From positions 1 through 64,000 of the forward strand of contig CAKSFM010000003.1 in assembly GCA_934454525.1 (NCBI GenBank): a stretch of 64,000 nucleotides of DNA, given 5' to 3'. The notes under the pieces were generated by a model. That model did no database searches. It was not told the origin of the DNA and saw only the letters and a list, made by a program, of their open reading frames with translations. Position numbers and translations under genes: made by a program. The stretch is from an uncultured Clostridia bacterium (GTDB lineage: Bacteria > Bacillota > Clostridia > UMGS1883). Positions 8,394-19,170 of this stretch are shown here, one piece after another (within the stretch, counting starts at the first letter, position 1; each line of letters begins with the position of its first letter).

Positions 8394-9290
8394 TTATTTT
8401 ATGCCGAGCCGCTTTGCATATTCTTTTAAAATTTCTTTTGATGTCCATTTATTAACGTTTTCGGTAAAATGTATATTGTCATCCTTAAAAACCCCGTAAT
8501 TGTCCGCATTTTTGTCATAAAGCGGACAGCTGCGTATATCGAATACCGATATATTGCCGTGTTTTTCCGAAGCCGATTCAAACAGGCGGTTTATAAAATC
8601 CATACTTTCGATACCGATTGCAGGCTCTTTCCCCTTATTGAGTTCGGCTATAGCCTTATCGCAAATAAGGCGGTGGAGAATAATTGGCGGAGCTTTTCCG
8701 AGTGCCTTTTCCATGTCCGCAAAGAATTTTTCATAGATGTTTTCAAGGCTGCCGCGCAAGCTGTCAAGGGGAACTGTGGCATCGTTCTCTCCGCCACGCC
8801 AGTGGATTCCGATAATATCGTACTCACGGCCCGATTGTTTAAAGCTTTTATCAGCCAGTGACAAAATATGCATTGCAAAAGGATACAGTGAGATACTGAC
8901 GCGCCCGAGCTCACCGGGAATAAGCCTTTTTTCTTTTTCGGGATTCCAAGCAAATCCACTGCTTATCCCCTGTGCCCCCACAGCAATATGAATGATATAT
9001 AAATCAGGCAGTATTCCTCCGTTATCAATTTTGCTCTGCCACAAAGCTGCAAGACAATTTGCAATAGAATAGGTATTGTCCTGCGATTCTCCGAGATTCA
9101 TGCCGGCGCTTGTGTAACCGCTCCATTCAATCCGATTTATATCAAAAGACTGATTTTTATCTCTGCGAAGCCCGAACACGTTTTTCATCGGCTTAATTAT
9201 TTTATCGCATTCCCTCATCGGAAGATCGTGCCCAACGGCATTTGACTGTCCGAACAGGATAAATAATGCACATTTTTGTTTAACGTTCAA
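8394..9290 (-). CDS. SGNH/sialate-O-acetylesterase-like carbohydrate esterase
   Basis: A 298-residue cytoplasmic protein of the SASA/DUF303 esterase group. The nucleophile motif is FGQSNAVG (Ser16). HWRGGENDA near the middle matches the conserved WxxGExD block. DDNIHFTE near the C-terminus supplies the Asp/His pair. I start it at TTG 9290, which follows AGGGGAG by 7 bp and puts the catalytic block at the usual N-terminal position; an upstream in-frame start would overlap the GH95 gene. The likely role is removing acetyl groups from imported oligosaccharides, so the target polymer is probably acetylated. Confidence 0.8.
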   Translation of the reverse strand: MNVKQKCALFILFGQSNAVGHDLPMRECDKIIKPMKNVFGLRRDKNQSFDINRIEWSGYTSAGMNLGESQDNTYSIANCLAALWQSKIDNGGILPDLYIIHIAVGAQGISSGFAWNPEKEKRLIPGELGRVSISLYPFAMHILSLADKSFKQSGREYDIIGIHWRGGENDATVPLDSLRGSLENIYEKFFADMEKALGKAPPIILHRLICDKAIAELNKGKEPAIGIESMDFINRLFESASEKHGNISVFDIRSCPLYDKNADNYGVFKDDNIHFTENVNKWTSKEILKEYAKRLGIK

Positions 9291-9312
9291 GTTAACTCCC
9301 CTTTTTCTGAAT

Positions 9313-11598
9313 TCAACTCTTGTCTGTTTCTTTAAAACAGTATTCACTTATAATTTTGTATTTTAGCCCGCCGAAATTATTAACTTTTACAAATGTTATA
9401 TCCAATGTATTCCATATAATATCAAGTTCAATATTTCCTTTTACTCTGATTCCGTGAACTTCTCCTTTTTTCCATGCCTTGGGCATGGCGGGCAGTAAGC
9501 TGATTACAACGGTATTATGCTTTAATTCGCTCTGCACTATCATCTGGCATATTCCGAATGCAAGTCCGAAATTTCCGTCAATCTGAAACGGAGGGTGCGC
9601 GTCAAATAAATTGAAATACGTTGAATAATCCAACTGATTGACAATATATTTATATGCATTATCTCCGTCATGCAGCCGCGAAAACAGATTGATTATCCAT
9701 GCACAGCTCCAGCCTGATTTGCCGCTGCCGTTTGCTATTCTGAACAGGAGTGATTTTCTGCAGCCCTCAATAAAATCATTATCTCCGTTTGAAATACTGC
9801 TCCCCGGGCATAAACCGAATAAATGTGAGAAATGTCTGTGCCCGGGCTCTGTTTCTTCAAACTCCGAACACCACTCTTGCAGCCTGCCGTCGGAGGCAAT
9901 TCGTATCGGGTAAAGGTGAGACAATATATTTTTTGATTCTGCAACAAGCTCTGTCTTTTCAGCAATTTCGGAAGCCTTAATAAAATCAGTCAGTATTTCA
10001 CGTACGATAGAAACATCCATCGTTGAAGAATGCGCGATATGGCACTCCTTCCCCTCATAAAAAAATGCATTTTCCGGCGATATGGACGGGCATATTACAA
10101 AATATCCGTCATATTCCGTCAGGAAATCGGCTATAAACTCAACGCATCCCTTTAACACAGGATACGCTCTGTTTTTAAGGAATTCGGAATCAAGCGTATA
10201 CTCATAATGCTCCCACATGTTTATCGCCAGCCAGCATCCTCCAAGCGGCCATGTTGCCCAACGGCAGCAGCCCTCGGAAGGTGTGGTTTTCCGCCATATG
10301 TCCACATTATGATGAACCGCAAAGCCCCGGCATCCATACAGCATTTTTGCTGTTGTTTTTCCCGCTTCACTCAATTCCTCAATCATAGCAAGCATCGGCT
10401 CGTCACACTCGGCAAGATTACACGCATGCACAGGCCAGTAATTCATCTCGGTGTTAATATTAACCGTATAATTACTTGCCCATTCCGGCTGAATTCTGTT
10501 GTTCCATATCCCTTGCAGATTTAAAGGCTGCGAGCCCTTTCCGGAACCGGCAATCATTAAATATCTTGCAAAATTAAACATCAGAACAGGCAAGCTTTTG
10601 TCATCTTGCCCGTCTCGGATTCTCCTTATCCGCTCATCGGTGCAGAGCCTTTCACTGTTTTCACTGTTTTCGCTGTCAACCGTCAGACTGACTCTGTTGT
10701 AAAATTTTTCGTAATGCCTTATGTGCTCCGAATACACATTATCTATCCCGTCGTTTTTGACCTTTGCAATCCGTGCTTCCAGAATGGCTTTCATCGGTTT
10801 GTTCTTATCGGGCGACGAAGCGTAACCTGCATAATTTGTTTCTGCCGATAATATAACGGCAGCCCTTTTTGCATGATACACCGCCGCGGAATTTCCGCTT
10901 ACTTCAACCTTTCCTCCCTCTGCTATCACACCTATGCACATCATAAATCCGATTGTATCCCCCGAGGAATATGACAAAGGATTCCCATCCTTAACAAACC
11001 AGCTTGCATCACTCGGAGCGTTTCCTTCAATATAAAGATTTTCTTTGTCAGAATAGGCTGTATGTTTTAAATCACTTTTCGCAAAATAAGAAAAAGATAT
11101 ATCGTTGCAGTCCGAAGTCAGTTCAATAATCATTGTATTATATGACTTTGATATATATATTTTTCTGCTGTAAACAGTACCGCTTTTCCCTTCTTTATAA
11201 ATCAAGGCATTCTTTCTGTAATGAATGTTTACTTCTGCTTTGTCCAAACAAAGCTCTCTGTAATAATCACTTACCGCACCATGTTCAAAAAATTTCATGT
11301 ACAGATCTCCGAGCGGCATATACATTGCGGATCTGCTTCCGATAAAATGTTTATCCGCCGTTTCATCTGCCAAAGCGTAATTTTGATTAAAAACGGCTCT
11401 CCTGATTTGTTTAAGATACTCCGTTTTGTCCTCAATCTTTTCTTTTTGCGGCGTTCCCGACCACAATGTGTCACTGTTTATCTGAATAAATTCAAGCTCG
11501 CTTCCTCCGTAAACCATTGCCCCCAGGGCTCCGTTTCCGAGCGGAAGAGCTTCCTCCCATGAATCGGCGCTTTTATTATAAGTCAGTTTATTTTCCAT
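9313..11598 (-). CDS. GH95 alpha-L-fucosidase (or alpha-L-galactosidase)
   Basis: A 761-residue protein without a signal peptide, the normal GH95 size. N-terminal block: EEALPLGNGALGAMVYG, then INSDTLWSG. Middle block: NLQGIWNN..PEWASNYTVNINTEMNYWP. C-terminal block: GHRHFSHLFGLCPG, then IDGNFG. All three are diagnostic for GH95, which hydrolyses alpha-1,2-L-fucosyl or alpha-L-galactosyl ends by inversion. It lies 6 bp after the GH94 gene. Being cytoplasmic, it should act on imported oligosaccharides. Fucose versus L-galactose cannot be decided here. Confidence 0.9.
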   Translation of the reverse strand: MENKLTYNKSADSWEEALPLGNGALGAMVYGGSELEFIQINSDTLWSGTPQKEKIEDKTEYLKQIRRAVFNQNYALADETADKHFIGSRSAMYMPLGDLYMKFFEHGAVSDYYRELCLDKAEVNIHYRKNALIYKEGKSGTVYSRKIYISKSYNTMIIELTSDCNDISFSYFAKSDLKHTAYSDKENLYIEGNAPSDASWFVKDGNPLSYSSGDTIGFMMCIGVIAEGGKVEVSGNSAAVYHAKRAAVILSAETNYAGYASSPDKNKPMKAILEARIAKVKNDGIDNVYSEHIRHYEKFYNRVSLTVDSENSENSERLCTDERIRRIRDGQDDKSLPVLMFNFARYLMIAGSGKGSQPLNLQGIWNNRIQPEWASNYTVNINTEMNYWPVHACNLAECDEPMLAMIEELSEAGKTTAKMLYGCRGFAVHHNVDIWRKTTPSEGCCRWATWPLGGCWLAINMWEHYEYTLDSEFLKNRAYPVLKGCVEFIADFLTEYDGYFVICPSISPENAFFYEGKECHIAHSSTMDVSIVREILTDFIKASEIAEKTELVAESKNILSHLYPIRIASDGRLQEWCSEFEETEPGHRHFSHLFGLCPGSSISNGDNDFIEGCRKSLLFRIANGSGKSGWSCAWIINLFSRLHDGDNAYKYIVNQLDYSTYFNLFDAHPPFQIDGNFGLAFGICQMIVQSELKHNTVVISLLPAMPKAWKKGEVHGIRVKGNIELDIIWNTLDITFVKVNNFGGLKYKIISEYCFKETDKS

Positions 11599-11604
11599 AT
11601 CTGT

Positions 11605-14034
11605 TTACCCTATTTTAACTTTGACTTTGCACAGCTTTTTGTCGGAACGCACAATATTTCCGTCAAGCAGCTCCCCGTCGCATACAATCTCCGCAGAATT
11701 TCCGCCCGTGTTTTTACGGTTTTCTATTTCAATTTCATATAAGCATCCGCGAAAAAAGCGTTTAATACGACACTCCTTGATTTCACGCGGCAGGCACGGA
11801 GCTATTCTTAACCCGTCAAATTCCGGGCGGATACCGAGGATATACTGAGTTACGGCATAGTAATTCCACGCAGCGGTACCGGTCAGCCAACTGTTCTTTG
11901 CTTCTCCCATGCGCGGAGCGTCTTTCCCGGCTATCATCTGTGAATATACATACGGCTCGGTTTTATGTATTTCACTTATTTCTTCAACGTATGCCGGGGC
12001 AATTTTTCTGTATACTTCAAATGCGCGGTCAGCTCTTCCGATAACCGTTTCCGCAATTGCAATCCACGGATTATTGTGACAGAAAATACCAGCATTTTCT
12101 TTATATCCGGGAGGATATGATGAAATTTCTCCGAGCTCACTGTGGTAGACGCCGTACGGCGGCTGATTAAGAGTGATGCCATACTCGCATTCAAGAATGT
12201 TTTTCACGCTGTCGAGCGCTTTTTCAGCCCTGCCGTCATTCGTTCCGATTCCAGCCATAACACAAAATCCCTGAGGTTCAATAAATATTTTTCCTTCGGC
12301 GCATTCACTGCTTCCGACTTTATTGCCGAATGCATCGTAAGCTCTGAGAAACCAGCTTCCGTCATATCCGTACTTTTCAACGGTATTGATCATTTTGTTG
12401 ACCGTATCTCTGATATAGCCTTCATCCTCAATTTTTCCGATATTATGACAAAGCTGTGCAAACTGTTTTCCGATAAATACAAACATACCTGCAATAAACA
12501 CGGATTCCGCCACTCTGCCGTCAGCGGTTCCGAAAGTCTGAAAAGATTCTCCCGGTTCGGTTGAATGGCAGTTAAGGTTGAGGCAGTCGTTCCAATCTGC
12601 ACGTCCGATAAGCGGAAGACCGTGCGGTCCGAGATTATTCAAAACATGTTCAAAACTGCTCTTTAAATGTTCAAAAAGGCTTGCAGTATTTTCGGGATTG
12701 TTATCAAAAGGCACATTTTCGTCTAAAATACTAAAATCGCCCGTTTCTTTTATATAAGCAATTGTTCCGAGAACAAGCCATAACGGATCATCATTAAATC
12801 CGCTTCCTATATCATGGTTTCCTTTTTTTGTTAACGGCTGATACTGGTGATAACATCCGCCGTCCTCAAACTGAGTCAATGCAATATCGATAATTCTTTC
12901 TCTTGCACGTTCGGGAATCTGATGAACAAATCCGAGCAAATCCTGATTTGAATCCCGGAATCCCATTCCGCGCCCTATTCCCGATTCGTAATAAGATGCG
13001 CTCCTTGACATATTAAACGTTACCATGCACTGATACGGATTCCAAATATTAACCATTCTGTCAAGCTTTTTGTCATCGGTTTCAACAGTAAACACACTCA
13101 GCAGTTTATCCCAGTATAATTTTAATTCTTTTAAGGCTGAGTCAACGTTTTCTGCCGCTGAATATCTTTTCTGCATGGCTTTCGCCTTAGTTTTATTTAT
13201 CACATCCGGTCTTTCAAATTTTTCACCATGATCGTTTTCAATATAGCCAAGTATAAATATATACTCCTTTTCTTCGCCGGGTTCTATTTTAATATTAAGC
13301 TGATGCGATGCGATCGGATACCAGCCTGATGCAATCGTATTTTTCAGATTGCCGTTTTGAACGCTCTCCGGGCTGTCGAATCCGTTAAATGCGCCGAGGA
13401 AACTGTCACGATCTGTTTCAAAGCCGTCAATGTCCGTATTCACGCTGTAAAATGCAAAGTGATTTCTGCGTTCACGATATTCTGTTTTGTGATAAATCGT
13501 GCTGCCGTCAACCTCAACCTCTCCTGTGCTGAGATTTCTCTGATAATTCAGCATGTCATCCTGTGCGTCCCAAAGGCAGAACTCAACGAAAGAAAACAGC
13601 TTCAGTTCTTTCTTAATTCCCGATTTGTTCGCAATTCTTACTCGGTGAATCTCACAGTTATCATTTACGGGAACAAAAAACAACTCATTTACCGCCAGTC
13701 CGTTTCTCTCTCCGCTGATAGACGTGTATCCCATTCCGTGGCGGCATTCGTAATGCTCGGTTTCTTTTTTGACCGGCATAAATGACGGTGACCACACATC
13801 TTCGTTTTCCTTTATGTAAAAATATCTTCCGCCGTTATCAGCCGGAACATTGTTGTATCGGTAGCGCAAAATCCTGCGCAGTCTTGCATCTTTGTAGAAG
13901 CAGTACCCCCCGGCAGTATTCGAAATCAGCGAATAAAAGCCGTTTGTTCCGAGATAGTTTATCCAAGGAAGCGGAGTTCTCGGGGTTGTTATTACATATT
14001 CTCTGTTATCATCGTCAAAATAGCCGTACTTCAT
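11605..14034 (-). CDS. GH94 glycoside phosphorylase, cellobiose-phosphorylase-like
   Basis: An 809-residue protein beginning MKYGYFDDDNREYVI, very like cellobiose phosphorylases in both length and N-terminal block. The predicted general acid is Asp483 in GRADWNDCLN. GFRDSNQD (358-365) belongs to the substrate and phosphate region. Such enzymes split a beta-glucoside with phosphate to give alpha-glucose 1-phosphate, saving ATP in anaerobes. No signal peptide. It is 16 bp after the second lyase gene. The best guess is cellobiose phosphorylase, implying a beta-1,4-glucosyl unit in the target; other GH94 specificities (cellodextrin, laminaribiose, chitobiose) remain possible. Confidence 0.85.
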   Translation of the reverse strand: MKYGYFDDDNREYVITTPRTPLPWINYLGTNGFYSLISNTAGGYCFYKDARLRRILRYRYNNVPADNGGRYFYIKENEDVWSPSFMPVKKETEHYECRHGMGYTSISGERNGLAVNELFFVPVNDNCEIHRVRIANKSGIKKELKLFSFVEFCLWDAQDDMLNYQRNLSTGEVEVDGSTIYHKTEYRERRNHFAFYSVNTDIDGFETDRDSFLGAFNGFDSPESVQNGNLKNTIASGWYPIASHQLNIKIEPGEEKEYIFILGYIENDHGEKFERPDVINKTKAKAMQKRYSAAENVDSALKELKLYWDKLLSVFTVETDDKKLDRMVNIWNPYQCMVTFNMSRSASYYESGIGRGMGFRDSNQDLLGFVHQIPERARERIIDIALTQFEDGGCYHQYQPLTKKGNHDIGSGFNDDPLWLVLGTIAYIKETGDFSILDENVPFDNNPENTASLFEHLKSSFEHVLNNLGPHGLPLIGRADWNDCLNLNCHSTEPGESFQTFGTADGRVAESVFIAGMFVFIGKQFAQLCHNIGKIEDEGYIRDTVNKMINTVEKYGYDGSWFLRAYDAFGNKVGSSECAEGKIFIEPQGFCVMAGIGTNDGRAEKALDSVKNILECEYGITLNQPPYGVYHSELGEISSYPPGYKENAGIFCHNNPWIAIAETVIGRADRAFEVYRKIAPAYVEEISEIHKTEPYVYSQMIAGKDAPRMGEAKNSWLTGTAAWNYYAVTQYILGIRPEFDGLRIAPCLPREIKECRIKRFFRGCLYEIEIENRKNTGGNSAEIVCDGELLDGNIVRSDKKLCKVKVKIG

Positions 14035-14050
14035 ATTGCACCTCTGTTTA

Positions 14051-17000
14051 TCACTTATTTTTTATTTTATACGGTTTCATCACCGGGGTCAGGCTTTCCA
14101 TGTCCCAATACATTAACCTTTGACCGGCGTCCGAATCAAGCCTGTATGCAAAGATATTGTCTTCCGCATAGTCTCCGGACAGCTTCGTTACCGAAATACC
14201 GCTGTCGGATTCTTTTATCAGCAATCTTGGTTTTGCAGCCGTGCTGAGCTTCAGATACTTGCTTTCAGCATATTTAAACCCGGCGCTGTCAGCATCTGAT
14301 TCATTAATATACCTCATTGAAAAATCGTCAATGCACCATGCGCTTTCGGTTGACATGCTGTTCACTGTTTTATTTATGTCTATAAATGAAATGCCCATAA
14401 TCTGACTGACAAATTCTCCGCCTTCTCTGATAACCGAAGGTTTTGCAGTGTATATATTCTCACCGTTAAGATAGAATTTTATATTTCTGCAATCCTCCTT
14501 CAAATCATTTAACGGAATTACAATGTCAACATTATACCATTTTCCGTTTTCATATCTTTTTCCTGTTAATGCTCCGTCATAGCAACGAATTGTTCCGTCT
14601 GCCGCAAGTTCAAAAAATCTGTTTCCGATACCCTTCCAGCCCAATCCGGTTATATTTGTTATTATCCCGTTTTCATCACGGTCGGGCTTTAACAGCGTTC
14701 CTTGAACCGAAACTCTTTTATCGCTGTTATTATCACGCGAAAGTATTTTGAATGATAAAAGAACACTTCCTTCTGTGTATTGTTCGTAAACAGAGCTTTT
14801 TTCCGAATTAAACGGCATTTTTCCGTTTACATCTCTATAATCCACATACGATACCGTTTCTTTTTCATTTGTTGAAAATCCCGCGTGTGTCTTGAATTCA
14901 ATGGCGTAATTCCCCTGTTTATTTTCGTTTATCCCATCTGCAAAATCAACGTCAAACACAGCTTCGTCACCGTTGTACCTTGCTGATTTACCCCCGCTGA
15001 TGTATGCCGAGGAAAAGCGCCCGTACGTTGATGAGGACGGATCTGCGGCAGTCACGGCTTTTACAAATCCGTCAAACCTTTCCGGTGCATCGAACGTTTC
15101 ACCGCACTCATACACAATCGGCTCATCGTATAATATACGTTCAATTACGCCATTAAACACCGTATACGCACAGCGTTTGCCGTTAACATATAATTCTCTG
15201 TTTTCATCCGGACGAACTGCTCCCGCAGTTTTTATGTCTGCGTCCGTTATTACCGTTATTTTATCGTTTTCGTATTTGACGGAGTAAGATTCGCTCTTCT
15301 CTCTTGTTTTAATTACTGTCTGTCCGTCATGCTTAATATAGCTTCCGTTTACAAATGCCGCTTGCGTGCAGTTTCCGCCGGAGTCTGTCAGAATATATGC
15401 CATCTCGGCATCTGTTTCATAATTTCCGAAAGTACCGTTACCTCCGCCGTCCGAGTTGAAGCTGAAAACAATTCTCTTCGTTCCGTCGCATTCTATTTCG
15501 GTTCGAACACCCCTGCCTCCGCTGCTTTCAAGAACTTCGGTCCTTACGTCGGCTTCCGTATTTTCTTTGTACGGAAACAGCACCGTACTGAATGTTTGAT
15601 TCCCGTCAGCGCCGGTTTTTTCAAAAAAACCGTAATCGCAATCCGTTATACCGTCCATATCATACCATGCTGCCTTTTTTGCGCTTTTGCTAAGGTCAGC
15701 ATCCGCGCTTGCAACGATGATATTTGCACCGTCTTCATAATTTGAATAAATTTTTCTGTCCTGCACCGTCATATTCGACCATGGGTACATATGCCAGATT
15801 TGCTTGTAATTATTCGACTTCGCACCGTTTTTCGGTGTCATCTTATCTGTCACAATGAAAATATCGGGCTTTATATAAATTATACTCCGTTTATGATCCG
15901 CATCATCATTCTGATAGGTTGACTGACAAAGGTAATCAAATTCTTCAGCAGGAATCCACGTATGAACATCGCCTGCCGTTCCGTCCATATTCTGAGATTT
16001 ATCGTTAACCATTACCGTGTTATGTGCCTCAGTCGAGATTGCGTACTGCCTGTATTTATTGTTTGTATATGTAAGCGTTCCCGAATCATTAAGCAAAATT
16101 CTGTCATATGCATAAAAAATAATTGCATTATCATCGGCATGACCGTGACCGCCCAATCCCCGTACATTGGTAAAAAGATACGGACTTGTTTTGCTCCAAT
16201 CATTACGCATTTGACTTACTGTGCTGTCCGGAAAAAGGCACGATGTAAACGGGGGTTTTTTCCCTTTTTCTCCGAAAGTTACAATATACTTTAAAAAATC
16301 GTCCCCGGTAAGGTCGGCAACCGTCTCATATAATGATGCCTTGCGCCGGAAGGTTCTCCCGCCTCCGTCACCATACTGGATTGTCGTCCCGTCAGATGTA
16401 AAAAGCATTGCATTGTAGTATGCATTTTTTCTGAGCGCTTCATCGAGTCTTTCGGGAACCTCGTATCCGTCGCGGCTTAAATTGTGTCTGAAGCTGTAAA
16501 ACTGCTCAAATGCACTGTTTGCATATCCGCATGTGTCCTCCGCATAAGATCCGTCCGGAAGATTATTGCGATAAACAAGCATATCGGAAAGCTCGTCAAT
16601 ACTTTTCCGCATCCAGTTTTCACCGCTGCGCGTGTCAGCGAGCTCCGGAAAATATGACACTGTTTCCAAAAGGCTGTTAAACTGATGCTGCCTCCAGTTT
16701 CCTTCCGTATGCGTGTCCAAGGAAAGCGCATGCGCTGTATCCCATATGTTTTTCAAAACAGCGGCGCAATAGTCCGGCGTGGCATATTTGCTTTTTATGA
16801 ATGTGTAAAAGGTTGAGGATATATTGGTGTTTTTTGCGGCAGCGTCCAACGAACGCGGAAATAATCCTCTCAAGCCTTCAGCCGTATTATAGGGCGGCAA
16901 GCTTCCGCAGCTTTTAACATACTCCGAAATAAACCTTATGGCTCCGTGAGCATATTTTTCATCGCCGGTTTGCTTATATTCAACAGCCATGTGAGGAAGC

Positions 17001-18232
17001 GGGGCAAATCTCATCATTTGCCAGAAAAATTCACTGCTTGATCCTGCCGGCTTATGAATAAAATCGGGGTTTGCAAGCCCGTTATAGGAATAGATATTAT
17101 TGGAAAAACCAATCCACGCGGTTTCGCTGTTCCATGTGTTGACATGCTCAAAAAGAACCATTGCTCTTTTGCAGGTTTCGTTTACGCCTACCGCACGAGC
17201 ATTGAGCTTGAGCTTTGCAGAGGATATATCTGCATCCACCGGCAATGACGTGAGATTAAATTTTATATATGCATAGTAGGTATCTTCACCGTTAAACTCG
17301 CCGAAGGTTTTCGCCTTTATTATTTCTGACGCAGGCTGCGGTTCTGTTATGTATTTTCCGCCGCGGACGCAATCGGTATCAACCGCACGGAAAACTTTTT
17401 CTTCGCCGTTAACAGTTAAAACAAGCGCGGGGCGCAGGTTTTCATCTCCCGCATTACAGCCATATATCTCCAGGCTGCTTGCCTCGTTATACCACGCTCG
17501 AACGGACAGAGAGGAGTAAGACCCAGGCGTGAGCTTATCCGCGCTGAGCTCTATGTTTTTTTCTTTGAAGTCCTTTCCTGATTCAAATTCCCCCATATAG
17601 CTGTTTTGCTGAATCTGAAAATGAAAGTCAGCCGTCATATCCGCATAAGAACGATCTTTTACATTAAACTGTTCCGTTCTGTTTTTATTACGGAAATATT
17701 CAAGCAGATTTTTCTTCGCTGTTGTATAGTCGCCGATCTTCACAGCGCTTTCGACGGAATCCATATTATCGAGCGTGTAGTCAAGCTTCGGACTGACAGT
17801 CCATTTTCCGTTTGAAAATACTCCGAAAAACTCACTGTCCTTCATATGCATGGGATCTGAGAAGCTTTCCTCTTTTTTCACCTTAAAGCAAAAGGTTTTA
17901 TCAGTATGCGCATCTCCGTAGGATGCGGTAAGAGTAAGCTCAACATCTTCATCGTTTTCATCGGAAAACGGGCGGATAACACGTCCGCTTTCGGTTATAT
18001 ACTCGGGTTTATTGCTTGTCCATGCAAGCTTTGCGCCCGATTCTGAGGAAAACGGCAGCTCAAGGCTTTCCATAATATTGTTTTTATCCGTGTTGCTTCC
18101 AAGTATGCCCGGGTAATCCACCGCGGCGCAAGCCATCTCGGTGATACTCATTCCGGCAGCCTCTGCATGGGAACCGCACCCAAGCGCAATTATCCACGTC
18201 AGAGTCAATGATACTGCTTTTTTTATTTTCAT
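14051..18232 (-). CDS. Secreted multidomain heparinase II/III-type polysaccharide lyase
   Basis: A 1393-residue protein with a signal peptide (1-26). Domains by eye: an atrophied Ig-like domain (about 28-118), a beta-rich domain resembling DNRLRE modules (about 230-380), an alpha/alpha toroid (about 400-610), and a heparinase II/III beta-sandwich with GGHGHADD (His696, His698) and EAHN (His737). A jelly-roll module follows near 1090-1310. The family cleaves uronic-acid polysaccharides by beta-elimination, leaving the unsaturated ends that GH88 removes. The start follows GAGGGGG. No SLH domain is visible, so it may be free or wall-associated. Substrate unknown. Confidence 0.82.
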   Translation of the reverse strand: MKIKKAVSLTLTWIIALGCGSHAEAAGMSITEMACAAVDYPGILGSNTDKNNIMESLELPFSSESGAKLAWTSNKPEYITESGRVIRPFSDENDEDVELTLTASYGDAHTDKTFCFKVKKEESFSDPMHMKDSEFFGVFSNGKWTVSPKLDYTLDNMDSVESAVKIGDYTTAKKNLLEYFRNKNRTEQFNVKDRSYADMTADFHFQIQQNSYMGEFESGKDFKEKNIELSADKLTPGSYSSLSVRAWYNEASSLEIYGCNAGDENLRPALVLTVNGEEKVFRAVDTDCVRGGKYITEPQPASEIIKAKTFGEFNGEDTYYAYIKFNLTSLPVDADISSAKLKLNARAVGVNETCKRAMVLFEHVNTWNSETAWIGFSNNIYSYNGLANPDFIHKPAGSSSEFFWQMMRFAPLPHMAVEYKQTGDEKYAHGAIRFISEYVKSCGSLPPYNTAEGLRGLFPRSLDAAAKNTNISSTFYTFIKSKYATPDYCAAVLKNIWDTAHALSLDTHTEGNWRQHQFNSLLETVSYFPELADTRSGENWMRKSIDELSDMLVYRNNLPDGSYAEDTCGYANSAFEQFYSFRHNLSRDGYEVPERLDEALRKNAYYNAMLFTSDGTTIQYGDGGGRTFRRKASLYETVADLTGDDFLKYIVTFGEKGKKPPFTSCLFPDSTVSQMRNDWSKTSPYLFTNVRGLGGHGHADDNAIIFYAYDRILLNDSGTLTYTNNKYRQYAISTEAHNTVMVNDKSQNMDGTAGDVHTWIPAEEFDYLCQSTYQNDDADHKRSIIYIKPDIFIVTDKMTPKNGAKSNNYKQIWHMYPWSNMTVQDRKIYSNYEDGANIIVASADADLSKSAKKAAWYDMDGITDCDYGFFEKTGADGNQTFSTVLFPYKENTEADVRTEVLESSGGRGVRTEIECDGTKRIVFSFNSDGGGNGTFGNYETDAEMAYILTDSGGNCTQAAFVNGSYIKHDGQTVIKTREKSESYSVKYENDKITVITDADIKTAGAVRPDENRELYVNGKRCAYTVFNGVIERILYDEPIVYECGETFDAPERFDGFVKAVTAADPSSSTYGRFSSAYISGGKSARYNGDEAVFDVDFADGINENKQGNYAIEFKTHAGFSTNEKETVSYVDYRDVNGKMPFNSEKSSVYEQYTEGSVLLSFKILSRDNNSDKRVSVQGTLLKPDRDENGIITNITGLGWKGIGNRFFELAADGTIRCYDGALTGKRYENGKWYNVDIVIPLNDLKEDCRNIKFYLNGENIYTAKPSVIREGGEFVSQIMGISFIDINKTVNSMSTESAWCIDDFSMRYINESDADSAGFKYAESKYLKLSTAAKPRLLIKESDSGISVTKLSGDYAEDNIFAYRLDSDAGQRLMYWDMESLTPVMKPYKIKNK

Positions 18233-18266
18233 GCCGCTTTCCCCCTCTTCATAAATAAGTGAACAA

Positions 18267-19157
18267 TTACTCCTTAACAGCTCCTATCATAACGCCTGAT
18301 TCAAAATATCTCTGAAGAAACGGATAAATGCACAGGATAGGAACGGTTGCAATAATTATTACCGCATATTTAATTGATTCGCCGATGCTTTGCTCATCTC
18401 CTATACTGACAACGCCTGTCATCGACGCAGTGCTGTTCGCAATCAGTATTTGCTGAAGCACAAGCTGCAGCGGCCATTTATCACTCGCCCCTGTCAGAAA
18501 GATTGATGCATGGAACCATGAATTCCAGTATGTAACTCCGTAATAGAGTGCAATAACAGCAAGCGTTGCCTTTGACAGCGGAAGCACAATTCTGAAAAGA
18601 ATCGTCATATGTCCCGCGCCGTCCACTCTTGCGCTTTCCGTAAGGCTTTCCGGAATAGAGGCAAATGCCGTGCGCAGTATTATTAAATTATATGTGCTGA
18701 TACTTACAGGAATGATCAGCGACCATATTGTTCCCGTCAGATGAAGCTCCTTAACGGTGAGATAAAACGGTATAAGCCCTCCCGAAAAGAACATCGTAAA
18801 GAGAATAAACTTACTGATAATTCCTTTCCATAAAACATTTTTCCGTGACATAAAATACGCTCCGACGGAAGAAAGAAAAAGACTGAGAAATGTTCCCACA
18901 AAAACAATAAAAACAGTATTTCTGTATCCTATGAAAATGTTTGGATTTCTGAATGCACTCTTATATGCCTCCAGGTTAAATTCAAGCGGTTTAAAGAGCG
19001 GCATTCCGCCGTGCCTCAAAAGCGCATTGCTGTCCGACACGGACGCAAACAGCACATATAATATCGGATAAACAGATATTGCCACCATAAACAAGCTAAA
19101 CAGAATATTAAAAAACTCAAATATTATTCTTGAGTTGCTTTTTTTAATTTTATTCAT
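18267..19157 (-). CDS. Carbohydrate ABC transporter permease, LplC/YtcP type
   Basis: A 296-residue inner-membrane protein with six predicted membrane spans. The cytoplasmic EAA-loop, SARVDGAGHMTILFRIVLP, couples to an ATPase. It belongs to the CUT1 family of oligosaccharide importers. It is 13 bp after the partner permease and starts at ATG with GGAG upstream. No ATPase gene is present in the window; CUT1 systems commonly share a distant MsmK-type ATPase. It presumably imports the oligosaccharides made by the secreted lyases. Confidence 0.92.
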   Translation of the reverse strand: MNKIKKSNSRIIFEFFNILFSLFMVAISVYPILYVLFASVSDSNALLRHGGMPLFKPLEFNLEAYKSAFRNPNIFIGYRNTVFIVFVGTFLSLFLSSVGAYFMSRKNVLWKGIISKFILFTMFFSGGLIPFYLTVKELHLTGTIWSLIIPVSISTYNLIILRTAFASIPESLTESARVDGAGHMTILFRIVLPLSKATLAVIALYYGVTYWNSWFHASIFLTGASDKWPLQLVLQQILIANSTASMTGVVSIGDEQSIGESIKYAVIIIATVPILCIYPFLQRYFESGVMIGAVKE

Positions 19158-19170
19158 TTTCGCAGCTCCT

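Noticed and set aside
8447..8462. TTATTAACGTTTTCGG inside the esterase gene as another LacI operator
   Set aside because: Only one half matches the palindrome and it lies in coding sequence.
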